Source of the DNA: Patiria miniata
Lineage: Eukaryota; Echinodermata; Asteroidea; Valvatida; Asterinidae
Assembly: GCF_015706575.1 (NCBI RefSeq)
Contig: NW_024037070.1
Location: 9,661,361-9,725,360 of the forward strand
Direction of reading: 5' to 3'
DNA: 64,000 nucleotides
A program made the position numbers and the translations under genes. Of the stretch, positions 10,732 to 23,500 are shown one piece after another. The notes below the pieces were generated by a model. The model was given only the letters and a program-made list of their open reading frames with translations, was not told the DNA's origin and ran no database searches. Positions within the stretch are counted from its first letter, which is position 1; each line of letters begins with the position of its first letter.

Positions 10732-12337
10732 TAGGTTTTCCCGGCTATTTTAACACTTGTATCACACGAATTCCCTATATCGATACTTTAATTTCGTCCC
10801 CGAACATCGCCAAGCTCACTTCTCAATTCGAATTTCAGAAAGCCACCCCTAGATTTCATTTAAGGTTCAGTATAATTCAAATTGTTAGCATTCCGATTCA
10901 TCCAAAATCTTTGAAATTCGTCTCGTGAAGCAATCGGCGTTGAATTGAAAAAGCAAATTCGTTTTTTTGTCATTCGTTTTAATGTTCTTGTCGTTACATT
11001 TCGTCTCTGGTGACTAAAAACGTTACGATTAAAAATGTGCCCAATCTTTGGACTTGTTTGCGCATTAATTAAATTTTAATTTAACAAATATTTCCTTATA
11101 AATGAAAGTATAGCTGTAAGTTTTGAGGGTTTGTTTGACAATTAACATGGAAATCAGATATTGAACTTTCACAATATGCTCTTCGCTTTAAATTAAGCAT
11201 TAAGATCAAACACCTTCGTAATGTTGCTCTTTGATATATGTTTATGAATAAAACAACAGAAATAAGGTATGATGTCTATCAAAGACCAACATTAAGAAGG
11301 TCTTTGAACTTAATGCTTAGTGTCCATGTCATAAGTGCATATTGTGAAATGTCAATTTCTGACTCTAATGTTAATTGTGAAACACAGAAATAAAAATTCA
11401 TACCTTACAGCTAACTACTTTTATATATACATATAAGGAAATGTATGTTGAATTATCATTGTTTTAATACGCATAATTCTTCAAATAAGTCTAAAGATTG
11501 GGCGCATTTTCTAATCGTATACGATTTAAGTCACCAGGGACGAAATGTAACGACAACAACATGAAAACGAATGACAAAAAACGAATTTGCTTTTTCAATT
11601 CAACGCCGATTGCTTCACGAGACGAATTTCAAAGATTTTGGACGAATCGGAATGCTAACAATTTGAAGTATACTGAAACTTAAAGGGAATATACAACATT
11701 TGCAAACATCGAAAAATAAAACTACCAAGTTTTTACGAAATACCTTACTAGGATGTTGGTAAATGACAGTCTCAAGCATCTTGTAAAATTATGGCACCTG
11801 GTGTGAAGTCATTTTCAAGAAAATGGTATTTTGTATACATTTCCAACGGTGGTCGGCCGACCAGCGTTGGAAAAACCTAACTATTTTTCAACTACTGCTC
11901 CAAATTAACCATTTTTTCAGTCCAAATTTTGTTTGCTATTGGTTACATGTTTCATGAACGGGTGCAGGCCAGCTAGACTGTTTCTCGTGCCTTACAATTT
12001 TCCATCATCTATAAATTGATCCATTTTATCTTTTGTGGAGTCAGGGAACCAGACCACTTAAACATTTTTGTTTTTCTTGGTTTTTCCAACCCTTTCGAAC
12101 ACAAAACTTCAAAAATGTCAGTGTAACAATATTTGATCTATATCTACTAACCCTCAAATAGTTCATTTCTGAAAATTACATCAAAAACCAATGATGTACA
12201 TTCCCTTTAAATGAAATTAGTGGTGGCTTTTTGAAATTCAAATTGAGATTTGAACTTGGCGATGTTCGGGGACGAAATTTAAGTATTGATATAGGGAATT
12301 TGTGTGATACAAGTGTTAAAATAGCCGGGAAAACCTA
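10732..12337. mobile_element. Long-arm foldback DNA element with nested insertion
   Basis: The left arm (about 10732-11238) is repeated as its reverse complement in the right arm (about 11277-12337). The ends are TAGGTTTTCCCGGCTATTTT and its complement, flanked by TA on both sides, which would fit a TA target duplication. Only about 40 bases separate the arms, so practically the whole element is terminal inverted repeat. The right arm is interrupted by a 523-bp TTAA-flanked element; the left arm is not. Arm identity is high by eye, roughly 85-90 percent (an estimate, not computed). There is no transposase frame; it is a non-autonomous foldback or long-TIR MITE. Confidence 0.85.
11684..12206. 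mobile_element. TTAA-type (piggyBac-like) MITE nested in the foldback element
   Basis: The element is flanked by TTAA at 11680-11683 and 12207-12210. Its ends are imperfect inverted repeats, AGGGAATATACAACATT against AGGGAATGTACATCATT. The other arm of the host foldback element keeps the uninserted site with a single TTAA at 10860-10863, so the target duplication is shown directly. TTAA targets are typical of the piggyBac superfamily. No transposase is encoded. Confidence 0.85.
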
Positions 12338-15300
12338 TAGTAACTTTACAAAAAAAATAATGTAAAAACGGGTAATAGTTAGTATTTAAATGCTGTAAAG
12401 CGGGATTGTTCTGCTTTCATAGAATTGAAATGCCTTGTTTGTCTACTGCCTTAGGACTGAAATATTTCTTTCAATAAAAAGTAATGCCATTGTTGTTAGA
12501 ATTTTGAGTTTTGACACTGCGACGAGACTAAGGACCCCATTAAGTTGATTTTTTGACAGGTCCTTTCACAGGGGCAGGTGCCGGCCAACCTTCTAGTCTG
12601 ACCAACCTCTCTACACAACCTGCCGTAGGCGCATTCTGATCGTCTCAAATTTGGTTACTCTATCTTCTTTTTCTTATATTCTATGTTAGTTTGCGCAAAA
12701 AAATATGCGTCCCCGAGCAATCAAGAGGCTATCATTGCTGGCAAGGAAGGCTGCAAAGTGACGGGAAAGCCCCGGAACAATAACAACTTCTTGGCAAGAG
12801 GGTCCAAGGGAGTGGAAACAGTATCCGCGGCGACTGAGGAGATGTGGGACGCAACAAGAGCACTTATAGGGGAGAGAGTTGATTGGCATGTGGTGCGGTG
12901 ATGTATACACGGTAGGACTATTTTCACGGCATCGGCTTTCCGTTGGGGCCAGCGATGGGGGTGGTGTTAGTACGGTGCTGATGAGATGGCAACGGGCAGA
13001 GAAACATCACAAGTGACAACTTGCGGACAGCCATCAACCGCCAGCCCCTCCCTCGCCGCCGGAGAGGGGAACTAGCGGAAGATTGTCCCTCGTGGGGGGA
13101 AACCATGAGATGATTGACATGACGGAACAGGCTCCCATATGGCCCCAGGGTTCAAGTCAAGTTCGTCGCCAGTGACGACTCTTACGATCGTCTCCCCTAC
13201 GTGACACAGCTAGAGTTCTACCCTGTACACTTGACCAATGGTGCGTTTCATTACTGCGTCGCCCAAAACGAAAGTTAAAACTCATTCCCCTATCCCCTTA
13301 TCAAAAAAACAAATAGTTTAAAAACGGATGTAGTCAGACTGTTGTGGATGGACGCTGAAAAAGATGCAGACGCTGGTGAAATCGATCCTCATCTTTCGTC
13401 TCGCTCGATAAAAAGGACTGCGGATTTGTCCTCTCGATGTCTCAGTATCGATGTCATTTCTCGATTTCAATGTCTTACTCCAGTGACTGGCTTGCCAAGC
13501 CCCCGGTGGGATACTATCCATGCTGCTCTCTCCATCTCTGGCTTTAACTGCCTGCCTGGCCATGTTGTTGTCACCTCGTATATACGCGGCTCTCTAATCA
13601 TAACACCGTATGGGACCAGCCTGCTCGCCTGGCCCACACAAGCCGATGGAGCTCACGTGTAATGTGTCACTGACGCTAATTGGACGGCCTGCACGAAATA
13701 TGGCAAGAAAAAACGGAGAGGGATAAAAACAAGATGGTTGAGAAAAAGCCTCAAAAAGAAGAAGAAAATCAAAAGGTGTTTTCGACTTTAGTGGCGGGAA
13801 ATAATGGGTTGTGATGAGGTATTGAAAAGATGGAAAGTCTGATATACTGACACCCCACGTAGTGACTGGCGGCCATTTTAGGTCAAGGGTGGGTCAGTAA
13901 TGTACGGCCCAATGGTTACCAGGGGCCACTTGGAACTAAAACGACACCAATTACCAAGGCACAATCAACTAAATTGGTTCTAAATCATCCTAATCTGTGC
14001 AATAACGCGCAACAATTACTTTACCCAATAATCATCTTGATAAAAAAAAAAAAAACCGAGAAAACTGAGTTTATATATAAACGGCGGCGAAAGAGACGAG
14101 GGTGGTGACGTCATCTTACAATGAACAGTTTATACAGTTTTTTGTTTGGACATTTTGCTAAACTTTGCCATGAATTTACAAGCAAGGGCACTTTTCTATT
14201 AATGTACTATTTAGCAATTGGATTTTTGTTTTAATGTTTCTTTGTATCAACGAGAACGGTATGTGTCATTGTAATTGGATGTCCGGTAAACCAATGCTTG
14301 ACGTAGCCGAATGTGGAGGAATAATTTTTGAAGCACAACGATTCACACACATTCGCTCAATTTCGCTGTACAAACGTATGTGAATATCAAATATCAAACT
14401 AACTTTATACAATAGTCTTTTCTACAAAAAATATGATACCATGCTAGATGGACTGCTATTTTTACACGGCGTCTCGCGATTCAGCGATAGTTCGTTCTAT
14501 TTTCAAAAGCGTAACTTTGGCTCAATGTCCGTATAAGGCACTTAAGGCCTGATGTTCCGGAGGGAAATTGCAATGACTTTGGTCAATTCAAATGATAGAA
14601 AAACCTTTTTTCACCAATTTCTTATCAGAAAGGGAACAAGGGCGGAGCTCGGTCTCGAATGGGGGAGGGGGATGCTTCATGCCCACAATATCACGTCTGT
14701 TCATCTTATCAAGATGTATAACAATGAATGGGTTCTCATGGTCTTCTTTACCATGTTTGGTAGACATGAATGAGCTCTTTCGTGCATTGTTTCTGCACTC
14801 CTCACTCGAATTAAACTGTACATGTATAGTTGGAGACGTCCACATCTGGTCTCCACGATTTCGCAATTTCCTTGGATTTTTTTTCTTCAAAACTAACCTA
14901 TTCACTAAGAAAAAAAAGCCAAACATTTCAAGAGGCATTTATCTCAATCCGTGACGTTTTTACGGTTGCGAGGGGAACCAGCGTGTCAGACAGGCATCAC
15001 TCGGCCGGCTAGGGTTGTTTTTCGACCCGTCATCATTCAGGGAGGAAAGGGATGATAAATGATTGGATTTGGAGTCGGTCTACAGCGGCTTTTGTAGATT
15101 GCGGCGAGAAAAGGAGGGGGGGGGTGTAGAGGGCTGTTTGGGCATCTCGCAATGTCTCATAATAATCATCAAGACGGGAGGCCTGGTCCCTAGTCGGTGT
15201 GGTTCGTTGGTCTTACCCCATGGAAACAACTACAGACACACCGCTTATTCCTTGATCTATGGTCAGACCGCCTCGCACGCCAGACCTACCCGTGAGTTTG

Positions 15301-18300
15301 TTTGGCATCATGCACATCGAAGGAAGGGAAACATGATTTCTGATCATTTCCTGAAATGTGGTTGGAATATTTTCCGAACGTAAACACTATTGGTATACTA
15401 AGTAAAAGGTCAACCGTGATAAAAGACATCGACAGCAATTGAATATGCCACATAATTATATTTCTATGTAACAAATGATTAAACCTAGCATTTCGCTGTC
15501 ATGGTCACGGACAAAATAATGCCTTTATCCCAAACGTTTATACCACTGTCATTTTAAACAATTTTTAAGTTGCTCTGCTCTTCAACATAATCGATTTATT
15601 ATTCTTAACGCATTTTCCCTTTTTATAAACATATTTTATTGAAACGGAAAAGCCACTTTTATAATTTGGACCTTTTTAACCCTCTGAAAATACGATATAT
15701 TCGGGTAGATAATTGTCGGGATGCAAATAATTTGTAATGTATTCCTTAATTATTTTTGTTTGTTTAATGTCTCATTCGTACTTTTGTATTGCTTGAAGAG
15801 TACAGGTATCAATTTAACAGCAAAATCAATTTTTCAGCGTACAACTCGAAAACAGCACGAGGAGACCAACTTTAAGTGCATTTGAAGCAACGTCAAAAGA
15901 TTCCAACCATTTTCAAAAACACAGAATCCAGAAGACTATGAACTCGATATCGGTCTGTTCTTGCAAAGATGGGACCAAATCGAAGGCTGCTCTTGTAAAA
16001 CAAAGATTCCGTGTGGAATTACTTTTTAATCTATCATTAAAATAATAGCATTCATATTGCAGGCAAAGCTTGCCATTGTAACCTACAAACCAAACGTGCA
16101 AAGAGCTCACTACAAATGAAGCCAAAATAATTGAGATTCAACCAGTACTCTGACCTAAGACCACCGCACTGAAAGTCCAGTGCTCCTTCGACAGAACAAC
16201 TCACAACCTTTTGACTGCCAAAATAAGTCATTTTTTCCAACACGACCATTTTTCTTAATTTTATTCACCGAAATCAGTCGGGCCCGTTTGAAACTGCGAG
16301 TGGTATGCTTATTGTCAATCAGCCATGGTTAGCGGTTGTATGTTTTTACGAGGTATTAATAGTATTCCACAGACCTTGCGGGTTTTTTCTCTCGTCTAAA
16401 ATAAAATGGTGTCTTAGACTCTTGGGTGACCTTGGGGATGAACTTGAAGCGTTGCGATGGCCAAGTCGAGTTTGTTGTTCAGATTTTTTTTGCAAGACCC
16501 GCGACACCCGATAACTTGATAACAAGGAAGGCGGGAATTTTATCGGGCGTCGGCGGCCTAGTTTACCGTTACTATCGTGACCACCTGCACCGTACTAGCT
16601 GATTTACAATACAACGATAAAAGAGAAAATGTTAAATGAAAAGTATGGAATAAGCATCGTTATTAAAATAACGAAATCAATTACTGTCTAGTTTCTCCAG
16701 ATCTTTAGAACCGATTGGAAATCCAATCGCAACGGAAAACACGCGCCGATTGTTTCAACCATCGACTAGATTGATTCCCGCCATTCGCTGTAATCTTGAG
16801 AATACATTTCTTAAGACAGATTTTCAGTTGTACCTATAACTGACCCTCATCGGATTTGACACATTAATCGGATTTGAAAACATATTTGTACAAAAAGACA
16901 AGGTATCGCCCAAGCTAATTTAACATTTACAAACACTCGAATGTTGGTTGAGAACACGGTGTGTATCTTCAACGTTAACCCGACCCACATTTATAGACAA
17001 GAATAATCCGGGGGCGGAGCTAGTGTCGAAGAATGAGGGCGCACAGTAAAAAAAACCACAAGGCCCAGAAGTGTATCTCCAATACATCAAATTAATGATT
17101 AAAATTTGTTATTATAATTCCACTTTTATTCCAAATATCTCAAAGTGTGTTATCCAAACTGACGTTGGCGTTTTTGGTCCGTGTAAACCGGTTCGCAGCG
17201 GACACCACCGTGATGCCTGGCCCCTGGATCCCCGCCCCTCGCCCCGCTCGTAATTCCGTTGTTTACGGGGTGCGAGTCCCATCGTTGACAAGGGCGGGAA
17301 GTTTCCAAGGAAATAAGATAGCTTTGTTGTGAAACACACTGATACCAGAAAGCATTTGTAAATCGATTAATCGAGATGGCGAGAGGTTTGGACAGTTGCC
17401 GCATGACAAACAATATTAAGAGTTTTCTTCGAGTTCTGATGAGCAAAGCTTTTGGGGCAGGAAAAGTGCAACCTAGGGGCAAATTTTGTTTGGAACGATT
17501 TGATTCGCAACGTGCGTTAGTCCGTATCGTTTGAATGCCAAATTGTCATTTCTTTAAAATGAGAGAAATGAACTGAAAGCGGTAGTAATTGTCCTTATAC
17601 ATGGAAGGCTGAGCAGAATAATGTTACCAAAGTAATAGAAACAATGCATTTTATCGTAAGGAAATTTGAGTCTAAAATCTACTCAGATAATAATAAGCCT
17701 TCATATTAAAATAAGTCATAACGCGTTCTATGGATTATCGGCAGCGGAAATCATGGTGCATACTTTCCTTGCAGACATGTTCACTGCGATTAACGATGAT
17801 TTGAATAAAAAAAAACCGCCTGAAATAAATCTTAATTTGTAATCTCCTATATAATCTTTATCTGTATCAAATTCTTTCAGAGTGCCATTAAACTTTGTTT
17901 TGCTTATGTTTTGTCATTTATAAAAGAATCACATTTGTTTTCAAATTCTCCTATTATGCGGTAACCTCACAGCACGGAGCGCTATTTTTGATGAATGTTG
18001 TATTTATTTGGACATTTTGTTTGACTGAGTGATCTTCCTAACATAAAAACATTTACACATTGGTTCAAAGTTTTGTAAATAAGCAGTATATAGAGCACAG
18101 ACAGAGGACTGTCTCCGAACGTTTACCATTACAAAAGTCATTTAAAAACTGATTCGAGATCAGTTTCCGTTGATGTTAATACAGAGAGAGAAATTACGAC
18201 GAGCGATTACAGAAGATGCATTTAAATAAAGTAATGAATCCAATTAAATCCCTATTCTTCCAACTTGCAAACTTTGTGTTCATGTCATTGTTGTGTCTAA

Positions 18301-18469
18301 CATAAGCAATTTCTTTGTACGTTTTGTTGCTAACCCATCCTTCTATACGCATGTGCCTAACTTCCAAGCTTTTAGTTTTTGTTTGTTTCATTTTTTAAGG
18401 GGTAGGGTTAGATTTTTTTGTTTTCGCCAAATGGTGATTCATGAGCCGCCATTTCCGTCCCATCCCTCG
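12338..18469. other. Intergenic, non-coding
   Basis: About 6 kb in which I recognise no gene. Local GC-rich patches occur at about 12920-13140 and 13480-13660. A TATATATAAA motif sits at about 14070-14080 next to a GC-rich GGCGGCG. 15500-18450 is AT-rich and featureless. Opposing open frames at 14588-14954 are mirror images in low-complexity sequence and not credible genes. Confidence 0.6.
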
Positions 18470-18870
18470 ACCGGCTAGCAGCGACTTGAACCCCAGCGTC
18501 TAATTGACTGGCCAGCCCGGCAACTCTCTCGGTGATTTATGCCTCATCCGCGTGTATGATCGCCCGTCGCACGGAGTCCGCGTTTGACAGCGGACGATCG
18601 GCTAAGGACCGTGGGGCTCTGCGCTCCGATCACCCCGTCGGGTCCCTCCTGATGGATGGTGCATCCCCGCGTGCGGCTCCACCTCATCAAGACCCCAACC
18701 GCATTGGGGGAGATTACTTTCTTAAGAAAACAACGAATTTTTACCAAATTTGGTGTTTGTGGCAGACGGATTGGCCGGGCGCTGACGTCTCTTGACGGGG
18801 AGGAACCATTAATTAAAAGAAAACAAGTTTGGGTCTGGCCGGCACCGCTACACGTCAAGCCGCAATGATC
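18470..18870. promoter_or_regulatory. GC-rich island, candidate regulatory element
   Basis: About 400 bp of clearly higher GC and CpG content inside an AT-rich surrounding, with no repeat ends and no convincing open frame. It contains the small palindrome GTCCGC/GCGGAC around 18580-18595 and an Otx-type AGATTA near 18712. Such islands of complex sequence often are conserved cis-regulatory modules, but conservation cannot be judged here. Confidence 0.25.
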
Positions 18871-20262
18871 TCTGGGCTAATTTACGATGCTTCAAGATGC
18901 GCAATAATCAGACAGGAGAGAGATCAGAAGACTCATCTTTACTTTTTGTCTTGGATCTAGATATTGAAAATAGGGTTTATAAAATCAGACAAGAAAACCC
19001 AACTCAGTAAAGTGACGCACGCAACGGAACCGCGGCAAAAATATTACAAAAAGGGAAGATGGCTCTCGCATCAGACTGACGTAGCCGGCTATTGTTTATA
19101 CAAATCACGCCAACAATTTTATTTTTTTGGTTATAAACTACACTTGGCATTTCCAATGACCGATTACGTCATCATATACAGCACAGTGGGTCGGAGCCCT
19201 GCAGTATGTATAGGGTTTATGGCGTACACGATATCTTGGCATCAGACGTTGGCTCCGCATTTTGTTGAGTGAATTTTTGTAAAACAAAATGTATTTTTTG
19301 AATTGTATCAGAGAAAAAAAAGAGGAGAACGAAATTCAGGGTTTTACTAATAATGCTTTTATGCTCCCTTTAAAATACGCTGATTCCTTAAGGCGGCGCT
19401 GGTGGTTAAATTACGTGTTTTTTATGCTTAAAATAAAATCGTAATAAGCTATTTTGACATCATAACGAATATATTTTGAGTACAATTACAGGTTTCGATC
19501 AAGATGGCCGATGTCGGAAGGTAACAAGCCAATGATTTCCATTAACTGTTGTTTTATGAGAATGAAGAATACTGAATTATATGTTTACATTTATTTTTCA
19601 CAACAAAAATCTTTGGAAAGACCGCAAAAGACCGAAATAAGGCTTTTGCTATAATAACATTATCGGAAAAAAAATATGGAAAGTTTCTTTACATAAAAAC
19701 GCCACATTTACGCTTACAAAATTGATGGCTAAAATATGGCAAACGGGATGTAAAACAGAGAGAAAACTTACAACGACCAAATCGAAATATTGACCGCTTT
19801 CTTCAGTTCTTGTTCTCTGACTGGAAACTTAGTCCTATAATATGGAAACATTCGTCTACCGTTGTAACAGATGTTCTAGTCAATAATCATGATTAACAAT
19901 GATTAGCAATCTACTAATGTTCAGTTGATTAGACTTATGCCTGGTCAGGTTGGAGTTTTTTCTAGTAAACTGTCCATCTTCCTTAGGATCGGCGGCAGTG
20001 CGATCTTCCTAGTATAGGCTGCAGTTCATTTGGCATTTGTCCTTTTTTCCTCCACAGTTGATCTAACACTCACGACACAATCGTAACTGTCCTTTTTTTC
20101 TGAACGCCTTCTTGGGTTGAAAGTTTTAAATTCATTTTTTTGGTAGGCCTGCATGTAGTGAATTCTATTTTGACCTTGGCGAGGTGTGAACCCATGCCAA
20201 TTGTTAAGAAGATGATTGTTCAGCCCGGTTTATTTAGTATTCTGGTCAGCCATTGTTGTAGC
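18871..20262. other. Intergenic, non-coding
   Basis: Mostly AT-rich; no gene, RNA or transposon ends recognised. The last 8 bases (20255-20262) are one copy of the target duplication of the following hAT-like element. Confidence 0.6.
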
Positions 20263-20289
20263 CAGTGGCGTAGCCAGGAATTTTTCAGT

Positions 20290-20323
<34 letters not shown>

Positions 20324-20492
20324 CTTGGGGGACTGGAACACTTTAGGGGAGGGGGGGCGTCATGTAGATCAATGATAATTTTTTTTAAACTCAAAATCTC
20401 AGTGGGGGCGACTGGGGGCGACAAAGTTTCATGGGGGGGGGGGGGCTGTCGCCCCCACCCCCCCCCCCCCCCCCCCCGTGGCTACGCCACTG
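20263..20492. mobile_element. hAT-like MITE with poly-G and poly-C tracts
   Basis: Perfect 14-bp terminal inverted repeats CAGTGGCGTAGCCA / TGGCTACGCCACTG, with an exact 8-bp target duplication GTTGTAGC at 20255-20262 and 20493-20500. The 8-bp duplication and CAGTGGCG-type ends are hallmarks of hAT-superfamily MITEs. Just inside the ends are a 34-G run (20290-20323) and a 20-C run (20458-20477). It is 230 bp long and encodes nothing. The intact duplication suggests a fairly recent insertion. Confidence 0.92.
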
Positions 20493-20500
20493 GTTGTAGC

Positions 20501-23500
20501 ACATGCAGTCACCGTTGAAGAACTTTTGCCGAAATTATGATAATTTGAAAGAGAAGTGACACGACTACACTTTGGTTTGACTGTAGATGACATTCGGTTC
20601 CTATACTGTATATCTTTGGTATGACTCGCCTGCCTCCCGAATGTCTCATTTTAAATTTCCCATATAAAGGTCTAACTTATTTCCATTTTGAAAATGATAC
20701 TAAAAGAATTAATATAAGAGAGTTACGATAGTGAAAGTTATTAATCGTTGAATTGTGCTTTCAACCGCTGGCCGCTCACTACATCATGCATTTCAGTTAA
20801 AAGATGCAACGATGTAGGAACCTTTTGGGAAAGAAAAAGGGATATCGAACCAAAGTGAACATGGTCCTATGCTACACAACCGGAACAAATAGTTATCTAG
20901 ATCTGCCATTTTTAAAAACAAAGTGGCCAAACGACGTTGAATAAGAGAATTATTTAAAAGGGAAAAGGCCCCAACCCAAAACTTACAGCTATTATGATAA
21001 CAATATTAGTTTTTCTTTTTGTTTTATACAATCCTATGCGATCGTAACTTGAATAAACATTTCTTTCGACTGTGAAAGAATTCACCAGTTTATAAATCTG
21101 CTCGGATATGTGATCACATGCGATGGAGTTGCTTTGCGTAATCTCCGGCCCCGCGAGATTCAGCGTGTACTAGCCAGAATGTGAACTGAAGGAACAGCTC
21201 GCTATCCCGGGGCCGCGACAGCGCCATCTGCACGCTGCTCTTCGCCAGATCCCCCTTGAAATTAACACCGCGCGGGATTATAGAATACAAACAATTTCAC
21301 CTCGGGCACTTTGAACTATCTAACCAGTTTTAGACGATAAAATATAATCTCTCCAGTGAAATTACTGCATTATCAGAATATTAAAAACCCTATTTCAAGG
21401 TTTTCTGAGATTTTAATTTAGTTAACAGAACGGTGTATCCTTGAAGACTAATTATCGCAAGAGAAAATGTTATAAAAAAGCCTCTATTTTTGAAACCTTT
21501 TTATTTGTGAAAGACAATCATTATCCATCATAAGACAATCCTCTCTATAGTGACTGAATTTCGAAAGTTCATCATACTATTTACTTCCTATAACAGCTTG
21601 AACCGTGACAGTAAAATTCATAAACTACTGTATAACAGAAAGGATAACGAAAACGAAAATGTTAAATTCTTTAGTATCAAACGTCTAGGTTTCTTTTGCC
21701 CAGGATTTTTTAAAGGCATCAATGATCATATGATATAGGATCATTTGCATTTATCCCAAAAGTTAAGGAATTATTATCAAAAAGCTTGCTTAGATTAGAG
21801 ATCGTCTGGTGAAGTTATTCCGTCTGGCTTGCTGTCATTTAGTAGAAATCAAGAAATATAGGTGATTTGCAACGATCGGTCAGTAATAAAGAGTGCTATA
21901 GACGAAATCGTGTTTCGTGATGCAAAAGGTTGTGCGTACACAGTTTTTCACTGTTTCTCAGAGAGTGTATTATCCACTGAGCTGAAACTTCAACAGGTTA
22001 GGTTTTGAACATTCTTCTTTGTATTTTGAGTGGTGTTATTATTGGAAACGAACAAAATGCATGAAAAGAGAATAATCATATATGCCGTTAAGGCAGACGT
22101 CATCGGTTTTTGGACCCAAACTATTAATAAAACCCGCCAGGTACCGTTTCTGTAACAAAACATCACTAAAGGTAATAAACACCATTACCAAAAAATGAAT
22201 TTATGCCCATTTAAGGAACAATACTCAATAAATATGAAGCAGCATATTCAAAACTAACCTGTCGAAATTTCAGTTCAGTGGATATATTTTTTGAAAGAAA
22301 ACTGTGAAAACGCATCTTCCTGTTTCTCTGGACGCAAAGCAAGGTTTCCCGGAAGCCTTCCCTTCCAAATGTTAATTAATGCGCTTTGACTTGCACCCTC
22401 TTGTGGTCCCTCAATTTGTCAATCTGGAAAAGAATTCTCATTCACGGATAACCGATTACAAACTGGGCCGGGCAGTATTGAGAAAAAGCACCGTTTTTCC
22501 CCCTCTGGATGGTTCGGTCCAGACCAACGCGTGGAAATGATGGTAGGCCCTAATTCCTCCTTACTTGAAAATAACAACATAGCCTACTATATAACGCAGT
22601 GATTCGGGATCACAATCAGGACATTTCATAGTATTTTGGCAGTTTCGTTTTGGAATGTTTTCAAATATTGTCCATTACCTTAAAAGACAACAAACAAAGT
22701 TTCGTCATTTATTAAAATTCGGACTATTTTACAAAGCCGTCAGCCGATTTAAAAGCAAAAAGCAGTGATGTACAATCCGCTATACTGCATGCAGAACTGA
22801 TTACTCTGCCTCTTTCTGGGAATCCTTATTTCGAAAACGGACGTGGCGCTATAAAAAGCACCCGAAACATGCGCTATATCCGTTCACCTGTGACACATAT
22901 TTTTTCATGACCACATTATGTTTCCCGTTATCAATGGGTTCTATAGGGCCGGCCTATGACCAACAGGTTTACAAGACTATGCAGGTTGGGGCTTAAGTTT
23001 TATGTATCTCTGAATAGAAAGTGATGAATACCCATAAATGAAAACAATTTCTTGGAATTCGTTAAAACGTTTGTAGCTACTTTTTTTTCAGTCAGAACTT
23101 TGATGCTCTTCTGACTTCAAGTTATTTGTTTATGTGCCCGATGTGTGGAGCAGGCCAGGGAAGGGGTAACATTCGAAAGAGGCCCTTTTATTTCGCTTAT
23201 GGATAAAATGTACTTAGGAGAACGGTTCTACCAAATTTAACCAATTTACAAACTAAAAGTCAGAAATCCAAGTGACTGGATTTTGTTCACCTCTGACTGA
23301 CCTTGACTCACAATGTCAGAGGTCACGGACATTTGAGTCCCTCGTATCGAAATCACCCTGATGCAGTTTTGGGCCGTAGGTGGCGCTACATAACATGCTT
23401 TGATGTCTGCAGCTTTTCTGTGATAAATCAGGCGGTCAGAAAATACTCTTGCAGTGTTAGGGTAGGGACAGACCCACCGATGATTCACTTAAAAGACCAC

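Noticed and set aside
13145-13165. GGGTTCAAGTC strings resembling a tRNA B box (also near 18484 on the minus strand)
   Set aside because: No A box at proper distance and no cloverleaf arms could be drawn.
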